From JAJVIP01 sp964405835 (GTDB lineage: Bacteria > Elusimicrobiota > Elusimicrobia > F11), in the NCBI GenBank assembly GCA_964405835.1, contig CAYOPN010000002.1, positions 49,993 to 113,992 on the forward strand: 64,000 bases of DNA. The letters run 5' to 3'. The position numbers and the translations under genes are program-made. Below are positions 17,112 to 25,609 of the stretch, one piece after another (the stretch's first letter is position 1; each line of letters opens with the position of its first letter). The notes beneath the pieces are model-generated. The model was not told the origin of the DNA, searched no databases, and was given only the letters and a program-made list of their open reading frames with translations.

Positions 17112-18295
17112 CTTCTTTTGCGCCGTCCGATGAAGTCGAAGAGATAAGATGAAATCGGCTTTCTTTCCGAAAAGAAAAAGGCCTTCCTGACGAAATAGTG
17201 CGTGAACAGCGGGTTCACGTCAAACAGAAACGTTTCAAAATCATCCAGAGGATAGTCCCGCACGCTGGTGCCGGTATTGTGGGTCGGGTCCATGCGCGGA
17301 CCGGAAACAAATCGGTTGCTCGTGAAAAAGAACTCCGCGCTTTTAAACGATTCACAGTCCAAATAATGGTCGAACCACTCACGGGACATCTCTCCAAAGG
17401 ACACGAAGTTGGTCAGCATGTCATAGGAACCGGCTGCCAATTTCTTGTACCAATCAACCGGGACCAGAACAAAATCGTATTGGTCGATGAACTCCCGGGA
17501 GATCACTTCCTTGTCGGAAAAATCCGCCAAGGTCGCCATCCGGGCCTCCGGAAACGCACGGCCGAGATAATAGGCGGCCAAAAGAAGTTGGTCCGGAAAA
17601 TCGACGAGGATATGCGTGGTCTTCGGATATTCGGACTTAAACAAGTTCGAAAAAACGCCGTACGCGCTGCCCAAGTCGAGGCTGACGAACTTCTGCCGTG
17701 ACGACAATTCCTTCCCGAGATGCCGGCGCAGCAAATTAATGAAGTAGATGTGGCGTGCCCAGCGGACATTAAAGGTATGGCCCTGATGGCGATACGCGTA
17801 CGGATTTCCCGGCGATGTCGACACATCGTATTTCTGAAGAAGGTCCAGGGCCCCTTCTTTTTTCAAAATCTCAAAATACTCGAGCAAGATGCGGTTGAAA
17901 TGCCGCGTATACCCGTTGAATGTTTGCCGCGCGATATCGATCGCGCCCATGATGGGATTTTTCAAGAACGGGGCCGCCCAATAACGCGGGTTCCAGTTCG
18001 AATAATCGGTGATGGGTCCGCTATCGGGAATGAAAACGTCCATGCGCCGGAAATTTTCGAACACGGACATCCTGATTTTCCCCTCCGCCGTGAACAACAG
18101 AGATGGGGCGGCCTCGACCCTTTTCTTCCAGGTATCGGCGAGTGAATCGGTCGACAGTTCCGTTTTGGAACGGTGATAGGCGTTCATTGATTCAAGCCGC
18201 TGAGTCAATTGGGCGGGAGTATGGTTGGTGGCATGCGCTTCATCCAAATTGCGGGCCTTCCGCCAATTCGTGAAGACTTTTTCGAGGGTATTCAA
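17108..18295 (-). CDS. Putative sugar O-methyltransferase
   Basis: 395 aa. The protein has the layout of the family annotated as putative sugar O-methyltransferase: a helical N-terminus, FVSLDLGSAYGVFSNLFKSE as the SAM loop near residues 205-225, TTHILVDFPDQLLLAAYYLG as strand 2, and YDFVLVPVDWYKKL then LTNFVSFGEMSREWFDHYL towards the C-terminus. It is the last gene of the long leftward run that begins near 41.6 kb. The acceptor is unknown; surface sugars are the usual target. Confidence 0.75.
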   Translation of the reverse strand: MNTLEKVFTNWRKARNLDEAHATNHTPAQLTQRLESMNAYHRSKTELSTDSLADTWKKRVEAAPSLLFTAEGKIRMSVFENFRRMDVFIPDSGPITDYSNWNPRYWAAPFLKNPIMGAIDIARQTFNGYTRHFNRILLEYFEILKKEGALDLLQKYDVSTSPGNPYAYRHQGHTFNVRWARHIYFINLLRRHLGKELSSRQKFVSLDLGSAYGVFSNLFKSEYPKTTHILVDFPDQLLLAAYYLGRAFPEARMATLADFSDKEVISREFIDQYDFVLVPVDWYKKLAAGSYDMLTNFVSFGEMSREWFDHYLDCESFKSAEFFFTSNRFVSGPRMDPTHNTGTSVRDYPLDDFETFLFDVNPLFTHYFVRKAFFFSERKPISSYLFDFIGRRKRS

Positions 18296-18303
18296 AGCTG
18301 TTC

Positions 18304-19026
18304 TTACTTTATCGCCAAATAACCTTCGAAGCAGACGTACTTAAACACGGTGATGACGTCTTTGAAACCGGCACGCGTCAGAAGATCGTTGTTACCCTGC
18401 GTCGAAAATGGCTCGAGCACGCCCTTGAGGCTGCGCGCCTTGGCGATGATCTCGTTCGGAGAATATCCCTTCGCCAATTTGTAGTCGGTATAAAGCGAGG
18501 TCATGATGTCTTGAAAACGGGCGTCGGAAGAGCGGACCTTTTCAAACCAGATGAAGGCGCCGCCCCAATTGAGCGATTCGTAAATCCGGTTAAGGAGGAT
18601 CTGCCGGTTCTTCGGATGGACAAACTGAATGGTGTAGTAGGAGGTGATTAGATCGGAGGGAGCGAACTGAATATTCATCAAGTCATCGCTCACAAAGGAA
18701 ACATTGGAATAGGCCGCGCAATTCTTCCGGGCCTGCTCAACCATGTCCGCTTCGCGGTCGATGCCGATAAAATCAACTTTCTTGCTCTTGTTGTGCTCCG
18801 CCAATACCGAGGTGAGTTTGCCGGTGGACGAACCAATCTCATAGGCGGTCGATCCGTTGGAAAGGAAGAAATCGGAGAGTTTTACGACGAGATCGTGGCC
18901 TTCGTGGTAGAAAGGGACGGATTTTTCGACATGCTGATCAAATTTTTTCGCTACTTCACCACCGAAGGACCAATTGGCATTTTCAGCGACGATGTCATCA
19001 CCGGTCAAATTTGATGCCGTTGTCAT
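18304..19026 (-). CDS. SAM-dependent methyltransferase
   Basis: 240 aa. GSTAYEIGSSTGKLTSVLAE is motif I, KVDFIGIDREADMV the adenosine-binding acid, and LITSYYTIQFVHPKN motif II. This resembles CmoA/UbiE-like class I methyltransferases. It has a strong AGGAAAGGAGG Shine-Dalgarno in a 46-nt gap after the NeuC-NeuD gene. Two consecutive methyltransferase genes after the nonulosonate genes suggest O- or N-methylation of the final sugar. Confidence 0.75.
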   Translation of the reverse strand: MTTASNLTGDDIVAENANWSFGGEVAKKFDQHVEKSVPFYHEGHDLVVKLSDFFLSNGSTAYEIGSSTGKLTSVLAEHNKSKKVDFIGIDREADMVEQARKNCAAYSNVSFVSDDLMNIQFAPSDLITSYYTIQFVHPKNRQILLNRIYESLNWGGAFIWFEKVRSSDARFQDIMTSLYTDYKLAKGYSPNEIIAKARSLKGVLEPFSTQGNNDLLTRAGFKDVITVFKYVCFEGYLAIK

Positions 19027-19072
19027 AGAGGCCTCCTTTCCTGGGATGGGTGCTTATCGACGGAGCTGACTA

Positions 19073-20890
19073 TCATTTTGACCCCGGACGGTCAATCTGC
19101 CGCGCCGGCGAGCCCACAACGGTCGTGCCGGGCGCCACGGCGCGCAATACAACCGCGCCTGCTCCGACCACAGCATTTTTTCCAATCAAAATCCCTTGTT
19201 TCACCACCGCGCGCGCGCCCACATGCGCCTCCGCGCCCACATTGACCAACCCCGCCAAACAAGCGGCGGGCGCGATATGCGCGTGGTCTCCGATACGACA
19301 ATCGTGCTCAATGATGGCACCCGTGTTCAAAATGACATTCCGTCCGATTTTTGCGCCCGGATTGATCTTCACACCGGCAAATACCACGCTGCCCGCGCCG
19401 ATCACGGCATCATTGGCAACAACCGCCGATGGATGCACCACTGTCAATGGCGATAGACCTTGCGCTAGCGCCGCGTTGAAAAGTTTTTTCCGTAACCGGC
19501 TATCGCCCACGGAACCGACGCCGATCACGAACGCGGTCGCGCCCAATCGTTTGGCCAAAGCGATCTTTTGATCATTGCCCAATACCGGCACACCGAGGAC
19601 CCGTTTTCCCCAAAGCTTTCGGTCCGGGTCCACAATGCCCACCGGCGTTGCGGCCTTCGATTGCAGCAGCGCGTCGATCACGACCTTCGCGTGCCCTCCG
19701 CCGCCGATCACGACACAACCGACGGCGCCCGGCACAACAGACGCGTCCACAAATTTTTTCACGAGCAACCGGCTGCCCAGCTTCAATTGCTTGATGCCAT
19801 CCACAATCCGCTGCGCGGCCTTGCCATCGCCATAGGGATTGGATTTCCCTTTGAGACCGGAGCGGAAGGACGGGGCCAGCGCCTTTTGGAGGGCCTTAAG
19901 AATTTCCCGGCGCTTCGGCGCGCAATCAATAACATTGTTCGCCCGCAAACGTCCTTTCTGGCGATCGCCGATATTGACCACCGGCAACCCGAACGACGGC
20001 GCTTCAATCAGACCGCTCGATGAATTGCCCAACATCGCGGCGGCCCATTTCATCATGCTGAAATACCCTTGCACGCCGAAACTCTCCACCAAGCGCGCCG
20101 AAGGATTTTCTTTCAAATAGGCCTCGATCCGCTTGCGGACGCGCGAACCATTGGTGTCGTTGCTGGGCGCGGTGAAAACCACGGGCCTGCGCGATGCCTT
20201 GAGCGCGGCGAGCAATTCGCCGGTATGCGCTTCCGTCTCCTCCGCTTCCATGGTCTCCGGATGAAAGGTCACGAGCAAAGGCGGTGTGCGTCCCGCCAAT
20301 CCGAATTTGCGGGCAAGTTGTTGCGGCAAAAGCGTTTTCAGTTGGGAAATATTGTCGAGGCCCGGAGCGCCCGAAACGTGCACGCGCCAAGGCTCCTCTC
20401 CCATCTGGACCACGCGCGCGCGATGTTGCTCATTGGAAACAAAATGTATGTGCGCGAGCTTCGTCATCGCATGACGAAAAGAATTGTCGATCGCGCCTTC
20501 GGTGATTTCGCCGCCATGAATATGGGCGAGAGGAATCAAAAGCGGCGTGGCGGCCGCGGCGGCCGCGAACATTTCAAACCGGTCCCCTAGGACCAGCAGC
20601 AGGTCCGGACGGCGGCGTTGAAATGCGCGGGCGAAACTTTGCGTCGCTTGCCCCATCGTTCTGGCGATCCCGGCCGGTGAATCATCTGTCAAATCAAGCG
20701 GCACGCGTTCGATGGGGCCAAATTTGTCCGATTCAATCGCTGTCACGGTATTTCCATGCTTGGCAGACAGATGGGCGCCGGAGACATACAAAACCAATTT
20801 CAAACCGCGGTCTTTTGCGATGCGGCGCAGGATAGGACGGTACAATCCGTAATCCGAACGGTTGGTCGTGACAACGCCGACCGTTCTCAT
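19073..20890 (-). CDS. NeuC-NeuD fusion: UDP-GlcNAc 2-epimerase (hydrolysing) plus sugar N-acyltransferase
   Basis: 605 aa. Residues about 1-375 are a NeuC/LegG type hydrolysing 2-epimerase: GVVTTNRSDYGLYRPIL, LLLVLGDRFEM, LAHIHGGEITEGAIDNSFRH, HVSGAPGLDN and MLGNSSSGLIEAPS with its Ser pair. Residues about 390-605 are a NeuD/LegH/PglD-type acyltransferase: CVVIGGGGHAKVVIDAL opens the CoA sugar-binding fold, and GAGSVVFAGVKINPGAKIG onward is a left-handed beta helix with the catalytic His in IIEHDCRIGDHAHIAP. The two steps are normally separate proteins (LegG and LegH). Linked to neuB by an ATGA overlap. Confidence 0.87.
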   Translation of the reverse strand: MRTVGVVTTNRSDYGLYRPILRRIAKDRGLKLVLYVSGAHLSAKHGNTVTAIESDKFGPIERVPLDLTDDSPAGIARTMGQATQSFARAFQRRRPDLLLVLGDRFEMFAAAAAATPLLIPLAHIHGGEITEGAIDNSFRHAMTKLAHIHFVSNEQHRARVVQMGEEPWRVHVSGAPGLDNISQLKTLLPQQLARKFGLAGRTPPLLVTFHPETMEAEETEAHTGELLAALKASRRPVVFTAPSNDTNGSRVRKRIEAYLKENPSARLVESFGVQGYFSMMKWAAAMLGNSSSGLIEAPSFGLPVVNIGDRQKGRLRANNVIDCAPKRREILKALQKALAPSFRSGLKGKSNPYGDGKAAQRIVDGIKQLKLGSRLLVKKFVDASVVPGAVGCVVIGGGGHAKVVIDALLQSKAATPVGIVDPDRKLWGKRVLGVPVLGNDQKIALAKRLGATAFVIGVGSVGDSRLRKKLFNAALAQGLSPLTVVHPSAVVANDAVIGAGSVVFAGVKINPGAKIGRNVILNTGAIIEHDCRIGDHAHIAPAACLAGLVNVGAEAHVGARAVVKQGILIGKNAVVGAGAVVLRAVAPGTTVVGSPARQIDRPGSK

Positions 20891-21930
20891 GACACCATCG
20901 ATTCCGTGATGACCTTTCCGGCGGGAATACGCCGCCCCGCTTTTTTCCCCAGCAGGCGGGACAGGTGGTGTGGCGGAAGCCCGGTGCCGGGACGTCGCAC
21001 GGTCAATACGTCGGGAGTAAACACGTCGCCTTTTTCGATGGAGCGCAGCGCAACCAAACTTTTTCGGGCGACTTTCGCGGTGTCGGACTCGGAAACCGCG
21101 CGCTCTTTGCGGCCATGGCCGAGCGCTTTCTCGATGGCCCGGATTCCGGCAACGAGCCGCGCGAATTCGGCGGGTTCTACCGATGCCGCGTGATCGGGGC
21201 CCCTCATGTTCCGGTCGAGCGTTAAATGTTTCTCAATCACGCAAGCACCGAGCGCGACCGCGGCCAGCGCCACGTCGATGCCCAGCGTATGGTCGGAATA
21301 ACCGACCGGAACGCCAAATGTTTTACGCATGGTTTGCATGGCGCGCAAATTCACATCTTCCGGCGAGGCCGGATAATTGCTCACGCAATGCAACAAGATA
21401 AGCGGCGGATTTCCGGCGCGCTTGATGGCGCGGACCGCGTCCGCCACCTCATTCAAATCCGACATTCCGGTGGAAACAATCATGGGCTGGGACTTTTTCG
21501 CGACATGCGCGAGAAACGCGTGGTTGGTTAGTTCGCCCGACGGCAATTTGTAGGCCGGCAATGCGAGCGTTTCCAACAGGTCGGCGGAAATTTCATCAAA
21601 CGGCGTCGAGAGAAATAGGATCCCCGCCTTCTTGCAATAGTCGAGCAAGACACGATGGTCCGACGCGGACAATTCCAAACGCTTGAGCATCTGGAGTTGG
21701 GACTCGGCGGCGGACGTGTTCTTCAACTGATACCCGGCTTTGGGCGCTTCGGGGGTCACGAGCCGTTCGGCGGAAAAGGTTTGAAACTTGACGGCGTCGG
21801 CGCCCGCTTTCTTGGCAGCGTCAATCAATCGCTTCGCAATTTTTATTTCTCCATTGTGGTTGACGCCGGCTTCGGCGATCACGAAACACGGCCGGCCTTC
21901 ACCGATGCGTCGGCCACTGATCCGGATCAA
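20887..21930 (-). CDS. neuB: NeuB/LegI-type nonulosonic acid synthase
   Basis: 347 aa from a TTG at 21930 that overlaps the stop of the NeuA gene as TTGA and has AAAGGAG seven to eight bases upstream. This gives the standard opening MIRISGRRIGEGRPCFVIAE; a start at 21987 would add an unrelated N-terminus. AEAGVNHNG carries the catalytic Glu, AVKFQTFSAE the lysine region, GYSDHTLG the catalytic His. The C-terminus (RRPGTGLPPHHLSRLLGKKA) is the antifreeze-like SAF domain. NeuB condenses PEP with a 6-carbon amino sugar; the neighbours suggest legionaminic acid (LegI). Confidence 0.9.
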   Translation of the reverse strand: MIRISGRRIGEGRPCFVIAEAGVNHNGEIKIAKRLIDAAKKAGADAVKFQTFSAERLVTPEAPKAGYQLKNTSAAESQLQMLKRLELSASDHRVLLDYCKKAGILFLSTPFDEISADLLETLALPAYKLPSGELTNHAFLAHVAKKSQPMIVSTGMSDLNEVADAVRAIKRAGNPPLILLHCVSNYPASPEDVNLRAMQTMRKTFGVPVGYSDHTLGIDVALAAVALGACVIEKHLTLDRNMRGPDHAASVEPAEFARLVAGIRAIEKALGHGRKERAVSESDTAKVARKSLVALRSIEKGDVFTPDVLTVRRPGTGLPPHHLSRLLGKKAGRRIPAGKVITESMVS

Positions 21931-22676
21931 TGCGCGGCTCCTTTGGTTTCCAGCCATGGCAGCGGAAACTGTCCGCTTTTGACCCATACTTCGGCGCGGT
22001 TGAATTCCTCGAGCGTGTCGATCGAAATCGATGCGTAGTCGGGCGTTTCATAAAGAAGCATGCGACTGTCTTTGCGCCAACCGTCTTTCCTTTCACGCAC
22101 GAATTCGGTCCTCCACATGTAAATCGAACCGTTGATCCGGTAAATAACGGGCGCGTCTTGCCGCCGGACAATCGATGACCCTTCAGGGAACAAATCCTGC
22201 ATGTAACCGTCTTTCTGTACCACCGAATGCCAAATCGGATTGAATTCCGGCTTGGAAGCGCCGATGATGCCGTCCGCATCGGGCTCCACCATCATGCGTT
22301 GGAAACATTCGTACACGTAAATAGGCAGGCGGCAAGGCGTTGTCGGGTCGAGCAACAACAATTGACGGTATTCTTCGCCCTTCTTCTCGACCGCATCGAG
22401 CGCGTGGCGCAGCACGGGCCAGAGCGCCGTGTCATCCTTGGAAAGTTCGGGTGGTCGCAGGAACGGCACTTCGGCGCCATATTTTTTTGCGACCTCGGCA
22501 ATCTCCGGCGAATCGGTGCTAACGATTGTGCGCACCACCTCACTGCAGCTCTTGGCCAACAAAATGGAATGGGCAATCAAGGGCAACCCGCAGAACGGCC
22601 GGATATTTTTCCCGGGCAGTCCTTTGGAACCGCCGCGCGCCGGAATGACCGCCAGAATTCCCGTTGATGTATCCAT
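21927..22676 (-). CDS. CMP-nonulosonate cytidylyltransferase (NeuA/LegF/PtmB)
   Basis: 249 aa from the ATG at 22676, which shares one base with the stop of the upstream gene (TAATG). AVIPARGGSKGLPGKNI is the CTP-binding loop of NeuA, LLLLDPTTPCR the PTxPxR stretch, and NGSIYMWRTEF and SIDTLEEFNRAE the later conserved segments (SIDT carries a metal Asp). It activates the sugar acid made by the adjacent NeuB as CMP-sugar. It is a free-standing enzyme, unlike the second NeuA at 32754-34031. Confidence 0.9.
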   Translation of the reverse strand: MDTSTGILAVIPARGGSKGLPGKNIRPFCGLPLIAHSILLAKSCSEVVRTIVSTDSPEIAEVAKKYGAEVPFLRPPELSKDDTALWPVLRHALDAVEKKGEEYRQLLLLDPTTPCRLPIYVYECFQRMMVEPDADGIIGASKPEFNPIWHSVVQKDGYMQDLFPEGSSIVRRQDAPVIYRINGSIYMWRTEFVRERKDGWRKDSRMLLYETPDYASISIDTLEEFNRAEVWVKSGQFPLPWLETKGAAH

Positions 22677-23674
22677 TAGTAACGCACCTTCTGTACACGT
22701 TGCGACTTTGAAGACAAGCGGGCGGCATCGCACACGGCCAGCGCACGGAAACCATCCAGTCCGCTCGCCAAATACGCAGGCGTTTTCTTTTCGAACACCG
22801 CTTCTTGAAATTCTTGCAACTGGTCCGCGTACATCCGATCGCGGTCCTGTTTGATTTGGTGGCGCGCGGCGCGGCCGGCGGAAGGAATGTGCGTCACCTG
22901 ATTAAGCACGCCGTCCCATTCCAATATGCCGCTCTCGCCGTAGGCCGCCATGCGGCGCTGGGTGGGGCGCGTCAGATAATCCAAATGAAGCGAGACCGTT
23001 GTTCCGGATTTGGTGGTCCACAGCAGATCGGCGGACTCTTCGGACTGGATCTTGAGGCGGCCTTGATTACTGAGCCGGGCCTGCAGAACGTCGGGCCAGC
23101 CAAAAATCCAGCCGGCGTAATCGATTTCGTGGATGAGGTCGCGTAAGACGCCGCCTTCGGATGCGCGCGCGGAGTAACTGTTCTTGTAATCGCGGGAAGG
23201 CCGCCATTGAGGGAGATAGGACTGGCATTCAATGCGGACGTAATGGACTTTCTTCAATTGCGCGAGGGAGTCGCGAAAATGGTTCAACGAACCCGAGAAC
23301 CGCAGTACACAGGCGGTATAAATTTTTCGGCGCGCTTTTTTTGCCGCTTTCAGTAGCTGCTTGGCATTGGACGCATCGACCGACAACGGCTTCTCAACCA
23401 ACAAATCAAAACCGGCCGCGAGCGCTTTCTCGGCATCCTGCCTGTGCCGGCCCGTGTCCGTGGCGATCACGCAAGCGCGCGCGCCGTCTTTCCATGCCTG
23501 CCGCAAACTGTCCACGGTCGCGTAGCCCGCGCCTTGTAACTCGCGGCGTCGCGACGGCCGCACCGGCAACGCCAGCGCGCGCGTGGAATCCAGCCGTGAC
23601 AGCAATTGCAAATGCCGGAACCCAATGCTCCCGGTCCCGTAAACAACGATGGGTGAAAGTGTTTGTGTTACCAA
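22676..23674 (-). CDS. Gfo/Idh/MocA family oxidoreductase (PtmF-region type)
   Basis: 332 aa from a TTG at 23674 overlapping the stop of the SDR gene; the open frame runs to 24148 but that part is an antisense shadow of the SDR gene. IVVYGTGSIGFRHLQLL is the NAD(P) loop, DLLVEKPLSVD the EKP motif, and EGGVLRDLIHEIDYAGWIFG the Asp/His pocket. Gfo/Idh proteins commonly sit beside NeuA and NeuB in legionaminic acid loci. The reaction is not established by sequence. Confidence 0.8.
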   Translation of the reverse strand: MVTQTLSPIVVYGTGSIGFRHLQLLSRLDSTRALALPVRPSRRRELQGAGYATVDSLRQAWKDGARACVIATDTGRHRQDAEKALAAGFDLLVEKPLSVDASNAKQLLKAAKKARRKIYTACVLRFSGSLNHFRDSLAQLKKVHYVRIECQSYLPQWRPSRDYKNSYSARASEGGVLRDLIHEIDYAGWIFGWPDVLQARLSNQGRLKIQSEESADLLWTTKSGTTVSLHLDYLTRPTQRRMAAYGESGILEWDGVLNQVTHIPSAGRAARHQIKQDRDRMYADQLQEFQEAVFEKKTPAYLASGLDGFRALAVCDAARLSSKSQRVQKVRY

Positions 23675-24435
23675 GCCGTCCAACCGCCATCGACCGCTAT
23701 ATTTTGGCCCGTCACGTAGGCCGACAAATCGCTCACCAGGTAAATCACGGCGCCTTTTAAATCTTCTTCGGTGGCCATGCGGCCGAGCGGCGTTTTCGCG
23801 ATGTACTTCTTTTGAAATTCGGAATGCTGGCCTCTCGCCACGCCGCCGGGAGAAATCACATTGACCCGGACTTTGGGCGCGAACCGCGTGGCCAAATAAC
23901 GCATCAATTGGATCAACCCGCCTTTGGAAGCCGCGTAACCGGCCGGGTTTTGCATTTCCGTTCCTTGATAAATCCCAAAATCCGGACCGGTCATGCCGTA
24001 TATCGATGAAAAAAGAATAACGGAACCGTGGCCCGACGCTTCCAAACTTTTTTGGCATTCTTGCGCCAGCACAAAGGCCGCCGTTAAATTCACGCGCATC
24101 GCGGTGTCCCAGGCCGCCACGGTCTGTTCGGGGAAAGGTTTCGCCCACCCTTCCAGTTTGGTCTCGCCCACAAATGCTGCGCAGTGAATCAAAATATCGA
24201 GACCACCCAATTCTTTGATGACGGCTTTTGCCGCATTGCGCGTTGAGGTTTCATCTTTCAAATCACATTCAAAAGAAAGCACACCCGCGATATCGGATTT
24301 TTTTTGGTCGACAACAGCGACGCGACAACCCAGTTCGACCAGTCCTTCAACGATTGTCCGGCCGATATTTCCGGCCCCACCGGTGACAAGCGCCCGGCGG
24401 TTGGACAGGTTTATTAGCTCTTTTATGGTTCGCAT
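23668..24435 (-). CDS. ptmA: SDR oxidoreductase, PtmA-like
   Basis: 255 aa, classical short-chain dehydrogenase. RALVTGGAGNIGRTI is the NAD(P) loop, VILFSSIYGMTGPDFGIYQG the Ser site, GYAASKGGLIQLMRYLA the YxxxK site and YVTGQNIAVDGGWTAW the C-terminal motif. The IYGMTGPDFGIYQGTEMQNP stretch is of the type seen in PtmA from Campylobacter flagellin glycosylation loci. PtmA is placed in the GDP-glucosamine branch of legionaminic acid synthesis. A small reading frame of unclear status precedes it. Confidence 0.75.
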   Translation of the reverse strand: MRTIKELINLSNRRALVTGGAGNIGRTIVEGLVELGCRVAVVDQKKSDIAGVLSFECDLKDETSTRNAAKAVIKELGGLDILIHCAAFVGETKLEGWAKPFPEQTVAAWDTAMRVNLTAAFVLAQECQKSLEASGHGSVILFSSIYGMTGPDFGIYQGTEMQNPAGYAASKGGLIQLMRYLATRFAPKVRVNVISPGGVARGQHSEFQKKYIAKTPLGRMATEEDLKGAVIYLVSDLSAYVTGQNIAVDGGWTAW

Positions 24436-24444
24436 ATAGATGCC

Positions 24445-24579
24445 TTAATTTCCTTTTTTGGCTGTTAAAACTGCGTTTAAATCGAGATTCGGCCGGCTTT
24501 TTAATTCATGCTGCAAAAACAACGTGAATTTGACTGCGTAGGATTTGATTTGCCGGATTTGCCTAACTCTGATATCCAA
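24445..24579 (-). CDS. Possible 44-residue small ORF, status uncertain
   Basis: Between the Gfo/Idh gene ending at 24563 and the SDR starting at 24435 a TTG-started frame of 44 codons is open, with a basic, well-balanced translation (IKSYAVKFTLFLQHELKS). It overlaps the upstream stop by 17 nt. It could be a small protein or the remnant of a lost gene. There is no Shine-Dalgarno and I do not recognise it. It accounts for most of the 127-nt gap; I see nothing else there. Confidence 0.25.
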   Translation of the reverse strand: MDIRVRQIRQIKSYAVKFTLFLQHELKSRPNLDLNAVLTAKKGN

Positions 24580-25609
24580 AAATATCCTCGGTAAAACGGG
24601 TTAAACGTTCGGTTTGAAACAAATCCAACAAGCCCACCGCGGCCTCGATTTCCGGATCAACCAACGCCGCCAATTGCTCGGCAATGCCGGTCTTCAACGT
24701 GGAATCAAAAGTGGAAATGGCTACGTCCTCCCACTCTCCCAACGACATTTTCTTTTGTTGAAGTTTTTCGAGCGGGCAAAACCGGTAGGCCGATTTGGAA
24801 GTGAAAACTTCAACAACCCATCTCCCCGCGCTTCCCCAATCCGCGTGATAGTTAAACGGAATTCCCTGTTCGGTCGTGCCCGCGCCCACGTACAACGAAC
24901 CGCTTGGATGCCACGGCCAACTTCCCTGCCGGATCCCATTCCATTTTTCCGGAAACCCAATAAGCCCATGGGCCAAGTTCATGACGTGAATGCTGTTGGC
25001 GACGCCCCAGCGCTTTAATTCCTCTTCGGAAAATTGTTTCGGATTGATCCGGTGAACGAGCTCGGTGAATGTGTAGGTAGCGGAAGTTGCCCCGCCATCC
25101 TGCGCAATCCGCCACCGGGCTTCAATGACGGCGGGATAAGCGATCCGGTTGAAAGCGCACAGCAAACGGACGCCCGCCTTGTCGCCTTCTTCCGCAAGCT
25201 TTCGTATCTCGGAAGACCAAAGGGAAACCGGTTTTTCGCACAGGATCGTTTGATAACCCAGCGTGATGAGGTGGCGGACGCAGGGCGCCAGTTCGGCGGT
25301 GATGGTGGAAACGACGGCGACAGCATCGGAAGAAACGGGGCCCGCCATGTTCGTGTACCCACCGCCCACGGTTTGGATATTGTCGCTTTTAAGCGGGGCC
25401 AGCTTTTCGAGCGACCTGGAACACACGGTGATACGATCGGCCTTTAACGATTTCAACGCTTTGACGTATTCCTGCCCCATAAATCCATAACCGACCACTG
25501 TCACAGGACGGCTTGACCAGCGAAAACGGCCCATTAAACCGGCGAGGTCCTCGGAGCGCATCGGTCGGATTTCGGATTTGCGGGAGGCGGAAAGAATGTC
25601 GGGTGTCAT
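24563..25609 (-). CDS. Gfo/Idh/MocA family oxidoreductase
   Basis: 348 aa. An N-terminal extension of about 33 residues precedes PVTVVGYGFMGQEYVKAL, the NAD(P)-binding loop. ILCEKPVSLW is the EKP motif. ANSIHVMNLAHGLIGFP carries two His in the substrate region. It starts at an ATGA overlap with the AsnB gene. The substrate is unknown. The pairing with AsnB and a glycosyltransferase suggests synthesis of an amidated or oxidised sugar acid. Confidence 0.75.
   Translation of the reverse strand: MTPDILSASRKSEIRPMRSEDLAGLMGRFRWSSRPVTVVGYGFMGQEYVKALKSLKADRITVCSRSLEKLAPLKSDNIQTVGGGYTNMAGPVSSDAVAVVSTITAELAPCVRHLITLGYQTILCEKPVSLWSSEIRKLAEEGDKAGVRLLCAFNRIAYPAVIEARWRIAQDGGATSATYTFTELVHRINPKQFSEEELKRWGVANSIHVMNLAHGLIGFPEKWNGIRQGSWPWHPSGSLYVGAGTTEQGIPFNYHADWGSAGRWVVEVFTSKSAYRFCPLEKLQQKKMSLGEWEDVAISTFDSTLKTGIAEQLAALVDPEIEAAVGLLDLFQTERLTRFTEDIFGYQS

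Noticed and set aside
17196..17214. CGTGAAC/GTTCACG inverted repeat in the O-methyltransferase gene as a third operator copy
   Set aside because: The half-sites are in a different order and spacing from TGTTCACGCTTTGAACA, there is no promoter nearby and the site is inside a coding region.
23675..24148. N-terminal extension of the Gfo/Idh frame at 22676-23674
   Set aside because: It runs over the ptmA gene on the same strand in another frame, is Arg/Gly-rich and has no domain; the TTG at 23674 gives a standard Rossmann start.
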